Assembly: GCF_022230925.1 (NCBI RefSeq)
Contig: NZ_JAKKFH010000034.1
Coordinates: forward strand, 270,582-334,581
DNA from: Micromonospora alfalfae
GTDB taxonomy: Bacteria; Actinomycetota; Actinomycetes; Mycobacteriales; Micromonosporaceae
Reading direction: 5' to 3'
Length of the DNA stretch: 64,000 nucleotides
A program made the position numbers and the translations under genes. This document shows, piece after piece, positions 61,521-64,000 of this stretch (position 1 is the first letter of the stretch; each line of letters opens with the position of its first letter). Under the pieces are notes generated by a model. That model saw nothing but the letters and a program-made list of their open reading frames with translations, did not search any database and was not told the DNA's origin.

Positions 61521-62891
61521 TCAGCACTCGATCACGTTGACGGCCAAACCGCCACGCGCCGTCTCCTTGTACTTGACCTTCATGTCGGCGCCCGTCTCCC
61601 GCATGGTCTTGATGACCTTGTCCAGCGACACCTTGTGCACCCCGTCGCCGCGCAGCGCCAGCCGGGCGGCCGTGATCGCCTTGATGCTAGCCACCGCGTT
61701 CCGCTCGATGCAGGGGATCTGCACCAGGCCACCCACCGGGTCACAGGTCAACCCGAGGTTGTGCTCCATCCCGATCTCGGCCGCGTTCTCCACCTGCTCC
61801 GGGGTGCCACCGAGCGCCTCGGCCAGCCCCGCCGCCGCCATCGAGCACGCCGAACCGACCTCACCCTGGCAGCCCACCTCGGCGCCCGAGATCGAGGCGT
61901 TCTCCTTGAACAGCACACCGATCGCACCCGCCGTCAGCAGGAACCGCACCACACCCTCGTCATCGGCGTCCGGCACGAACCGGGTGTAGTAGTGCAGCAC
62001 CGCCGGAATGATCCCGGCCGCGCCGTTGGTCGGCGCGGTGACCACCCGGCCGCCAGCGGCGTTCTCCTCGTTGACCGCGAGCGCGAACAGCGTCACCCAG
62101 TCCATCGCGTGCAGCGGGTCCGCCGACCCGGCCTCCGCTTCCAGACCACGCCGCAGCTCCGCCGCCCGCCGCCGAACCTTCAACCCCCCAGGGAGTACGC
62201 CGTCCCGCTCGCAGCCGCGCTGCACGCACTCCTGCATCACCCGCCAGATCTCCAGCAGACCGGCCCGGATGTCCGCCTCGCTGCGCCAGGAACGCTCGTT
62301 GGCCAGCATCACCTCGCTGATCGACAGCCCGGTGCGGGTGGTGATGTCGAGGAGCTGCGCCCCGGTCAGGAAGGGATACCGCACCACAGTGTTGTCCGGC
62401 TTGATCCGGTCCGCCCCGGCCGCCGCCTCGTCCACCACGAACCCGCCACCGACGGAGTAGTAGGTGCGGCTGCGCAGCTCGACGCCGGCCCCGTCGTACG
62501 CCACGAACGTCATCCCGTTCGGGTGATACGGCAACGACCGGCGGCGGTGCAACGTCAGGTCCCGATCCGGGTCAAAGTCGATCTCGTGCGCGTCGAGGAT
62601 GTTGATCCGCCGCTCGGCCCGGATCCGCTCGACCCGAGGACCGACAGTGTCCGTGTCGACAGTCTCCGGCGACTCGCCGGACAACCCGAGCAGCACCGCC
62701 GGACCGCTGCCGTGGCCATGCCCGGTAGCACCCAACGAGCCGAACAACTCGGCCTGCACCCGCGCCGTGTCGCTGAGCAGCCCGTCGGCCTTCAGCCCAC
62801 CAACGAACGTCCGCGCGGCCCGCATCGGCCCCACAGTGTGAGAGCTGGACGGCCCGATACCGACGCTGAAGAGGTCGAAAACACTGATCAT
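61521..62891 (-). CDS. sdaA: L-serine ammonia-lyase (iron-sulfur, single chain)
   Basis: 456 aa from ATG 62891, with GAGGAA upstream; it deaminates L-serine to pyruvate and ammonia. The beta domain starts ISVFDLFSVGIGPSSSHTVG and the alpha domain contains TAPTNGAAGIIPAVLHYY. Cysteines for the 4Fe-4S cluster lie in VGCQGEVGSACSMAAAG, LTCDPVGGLVQIPC and nearby, as in SdaA/SdaB. Length is that of the single-chain form. Monocistronic; the 71-bp gap to the wall-polymer operon on the same strand has no clear hairpin. Confidence 0.94.
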   Translation of the reverse strand: MISVFDLFSVGIGPSSSHTVGPMRAARTFVGGLKADGLLSDTARVQAELFGSLGATGHGHGSGPAVLLGLSGESPETVDTDTVGPRVERIRAERRINILDAHEIDFDPDRDLTLHRRRSLPYHPNGMTFVAYDGAGVELRSRTYYSVGGGFVVDEAAAGADRIKPDNTVVRYPFLTGAQLLDITTRTGLSISEVMLANERSWRSEADIRAGLLEIWRVMQECVQRGCERDGVLPGGLKVRRRAAELRRGLEAEAGSADPLHAMDWVTLFALAVNEENAAGGRVVTAPTNGAAGIIPAVLHYYTRFVPDADDEGVVRFLLTAGAIGVLFKENASISGAEVGCQGEVGSACSMAAAGLAEALGGTPEQVENAAEIGMEHNLGLTCDPVGGLVQIPCIERNAVASIKAITAARLALRGDGVHKVSLDKVIKTMRETGADMKVKYKETARGGLAVNVIEC

Positions 62892-63131
62892 GGCTGCGCT
62901 TCCTCGCCGTCGTCCCGGCGTACGGGACCCGGCCGGGTCGTGACCGCCGGTCTGGCGGCCCCGCTCGTGACCGTCCGGGGTATGGGGTGCCGGCCCTCCG
63001 GGGTGTGGAAGACCGATCAACCAGCCTACCCGCCCAGCTCACCGCCCACCCGGTCCGGGACGTGAACACCCGACCACCGTCCCCCGCCCGCCCCGACCGG
63101 CCCGGCGCCGCCCCGCCCGGTGCCACCCTGG

Positions 63132-63246
63132 TCGACCCCGCCCGGTGCCGCCCCGCCCGGTGCCGCCCCGCCCGGTGCCGCCCCGCCCGGTGCCGCCCCG
63201 CCCCGCCCCGGCGCCCGCCACCCGCCGCCCGCCGCCCGCCGCCCGC
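63132..63246. repeat. Tandem G+C repeats (15-bp and 7-bp units)
   Basis: Several consecutive copies of a 15-bp unit, CCCCGCCCGGTGCCG, occupy about 63150-63200, with a diverged copy before them. They run into copies of a 7-bp unit, CCGCCCG, up to about 63246. The tract consists of C and G with few other bases on this strand. Confidence 0.8.
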
Positions 63247-63248
63247 CG

Positions 63249-63326
63249 CAAGATCGTGCTCGATCCAGGATGTAGTGGTGTCCGTGCGCCTCGATGCCAC
63301 TACAACCAGGATCGGGCACGATCTTG
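63249..63326. repeat. Large imperfect palindrome, 30-bp arms
   Basis: Arms 63249-63278 (starts CAAGATCGTGCTCGATCC) and 63297-63326 (ends GGGCACGATCTTG) match at 27 of 30 positions around an 18-nt loop. It lies far from any gene end (about 360 bp from the sdaA start, 200 bp from pspC), so it is more like a dispersed palindromic element than a terminator. Confidence 0.7.
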
Positions 63327-63522
63327 GGGCGGCTGCGGTGGGCGTGGCAGACCGGGCGGCGGGCGGCAGGCGACCCGGGGAGGCGTCAGCAAGGGGCTGC
63401 CCGGGTAAAGCACCTACGGGTCCACGGGTTGCCGCTCCTCCTCGGGACCGAGGGCGAGGTGGCCATCCCTTTCTACCGTGGATTGCAGACGCGGCGCACC
63501 GCCGCAGAGTGGGAGTACGACG

Positions 63523-63732
63523 ATGAGTCGCAAACTGGTCCGGCCCCGCGAGGGGCGCATGATCGCTGGTGTCTGCGCCGGCCTCGGGCGGCGGTTCGGC
63601 ATGTCGGCCGGAATGGTCCGGCTGCTGTTCCTGCTGTCGCTGTTGCTGCCCGGCACGCAGGTGATCGTCTACCTGATCCTGTGGGTGCTGATGCCGAACG
63701 AGGACCGCTACCTCGCCTCCACCGGGCACTGA
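63523..63732 (+). CDS. PspC-domain membrane protein
   Basis: 69 aa from ATG 63523. The PspC domain fills the protein: RPREGRMIAGVCAGLGRRFG, then helices MVRLLFLLSLLLPGTQVIVY and LILWVLMPNED. Small stand-alone PspC proteins sit in the membrane and take part in envelope-stress responses; no pspA is nearby. It is followed 29 bp later by a perfect palindrome that should act as terminator. Confidence 0.88.
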   Translation: MSRKLVRPREGRMIAGVCAGLGRRFGMSAGMVRLLFLLSLLLPGTQVIVYLILWVLMPNEDRYLASTGH

Positions 63733-63761
63733 TCCCGCCCCCACAACACACGTAATCGGAG

Positions 63762-63806
63762 ATCTTGGACAGTTTCCGTTAGCTGCTAACGGAAACTGTC
63801 CAAGAT
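63762..63806. terminator. Perfect 22-bp palindrome after the PspC gene
   Basis: Arms 63762-63783 (starts ATCTTGGACAGTTTCC) and 63785-63806 (ends GGAAACTGTCCAAGAT) are perfect inverted copies around one base, 45 nt in all. It is notably less G+C-rich than its surroundings. It lies 29 bp after the pspC stop. Confidence 0.78.
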
Positions 63807-63884
63807 TGCTCGTATCGCAGCCCAACGGCATCGCAGATCCGGTAGGTCGGTGGTCAACTTCGGCCAGGGCAGGGCTTGGGACCG

Positions 63885-64000
63885 CCCCGGACCGCCCGGC
63901 CACCGCCGCGGACAGCCCGGGACCGCGCCGGGACCACCCACGACCGCCGCGACCGCCGGGACCACCCGGACTGCCCGCGACCGCCGGGACCGCCGGGACC
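63885..64000. repeat. Degenerate G/A/C-C repeat at the right edge
   Basis: A run of variants of GGGACCGCC and GACCGCCGGGACC, 9-12 bases each, continues to the end of the window. No start codon, Shine-Dalgarno or protein-like translation is seen. It may extend beyond the window. Confidence 0.6.

Larger units (their letters stand above)
62892..63522. other. Long non-coding region between sdaA and the PspC gene
   Basis: 631 bp with no credible gene. It holds the sdaA promoter region, a G+C tandem-repeat tract (about 63132-63246) and a 78-nt imperfect palindrome (63249-63326). Open frames across the tandem repeat translate into Gly/Ala or Pro/Arg monotony and are not genes. The PspC promoter should lie in the last 100 bp. 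Confidence 0.6.

Noticed and set aside
63132..63246. Possible CRISPR array
   Set aside because: The units are 15 and 7 bp and directly contiguous, with no spacers, and no cas genes are present.

Overview
The window is very G+C-rich DNA with dense, mostly single-exon bacterial genes, third codon positions nearly all G or C, many GTG and a few TTG starts, and frequent 4-bp ATGA/GTGA overlaps. A complete actinobacterial type VII (ESX-like) secretion locus, a probable F420-class PPOX protein, a mycosin protease, an ECF42/DGPF pair and several lineage-restricted families (DUF2243/CtaG, DUF2786, DUF5941) point to an actinomycete, most likely Micromonosporaceae (Micromonospora-like; genus is inference). 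No rRNA, tRNA, CRISPR array, insertion sequence or prophage is visible; this reads as chromosomal core plus accessory islands.

Layout. 1-5.1 kb: a cut-off gene at the left edge (possibly a TRM11-type methyltransferase), an anti-sigma-like zinc-finger membrane protein with a 3 x 13-residue repeat, a CGNR-type regulator, a metallo-beta-lactamase-fold hydrolase, a TetR regulator, a VOC protein and a WYL regulator with a perfect 12-bp-arm palindrome in its promoter. 5.2-10.9 kb: a four-gene fatty-acid beta-oxidation operon (acyl-CoA dehydrogenase, thiolase, fused hydratase/3-hydroxyacyl-CoA dehydrogenase, CaiB/BaiF CoA-transferase). 10.9-18.7 kb: CtaG-like and DUF2243 membrane proteins, a DUF2786 protein, an ECF42 sigma factor with its DGPF partner, a methyltransferase, a secreted TAP-like hydrolase, an ArsR regulator with a small membrane partner, and CsbD. 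18.8-26.2 kb: a copper island (CopA, an extracytoplasmic protein, CopZ, CsoR, a CopB-like ATPase with an apparent 5' frameshift, and a YibE/F protein) with two CsoR-type operators. 26.3-27.5 kb: a c-di-AMP (ydaO-type) riboswitch in front of a secreted coiled-coil cell-wall protein. 27.6-28.8 kb: a beta-carbonic anhydrase divergent from a small winged-helix protein.

28.9-41.3 kb is the type VII locus: mycP, two WXG100 proteins, a fused eccC, eccD, eccE, eccB, then a 122-aa helical protein overlapping a 431-aa WXG-domain protein that is a likely substrate. Genes alternate in strand, so three short intergenic regions probably hold most of its promoters. 41.5-49.2 kb holds small membrane, stress and envelope genes (DUF1232, PPOX, secreted C39 peptidase, FUSC, hemerythrin, MT0933-like, AI-2E family, hydrolase). 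49.3-55.5 kb has a GH65 disaccharide phosphorylase with a beta-phosphoglucomutase-like HAD enzyme, a thioesterase-fold protein, a membrane protein and a sugar-ABC ATPase. 55.6-61.4 kb is a cell-wall glycopolymer island (TagF-like fusion, CDP-alcohol phosphatidyltransferase fusion, TagH/TagG-like exporter). 61.5-64 kb has L-serine dehydratase, a G+C tandem-repeat tract, and a PspC protein followed by a perfect 45-nt palindrome.

A recurring architectural feature is strong G+C hairpins at convergent gene ends; in three cases (CtaG, FUSC, CopB-like) the hairpin lies inside the last codons of the minus-strand gene.
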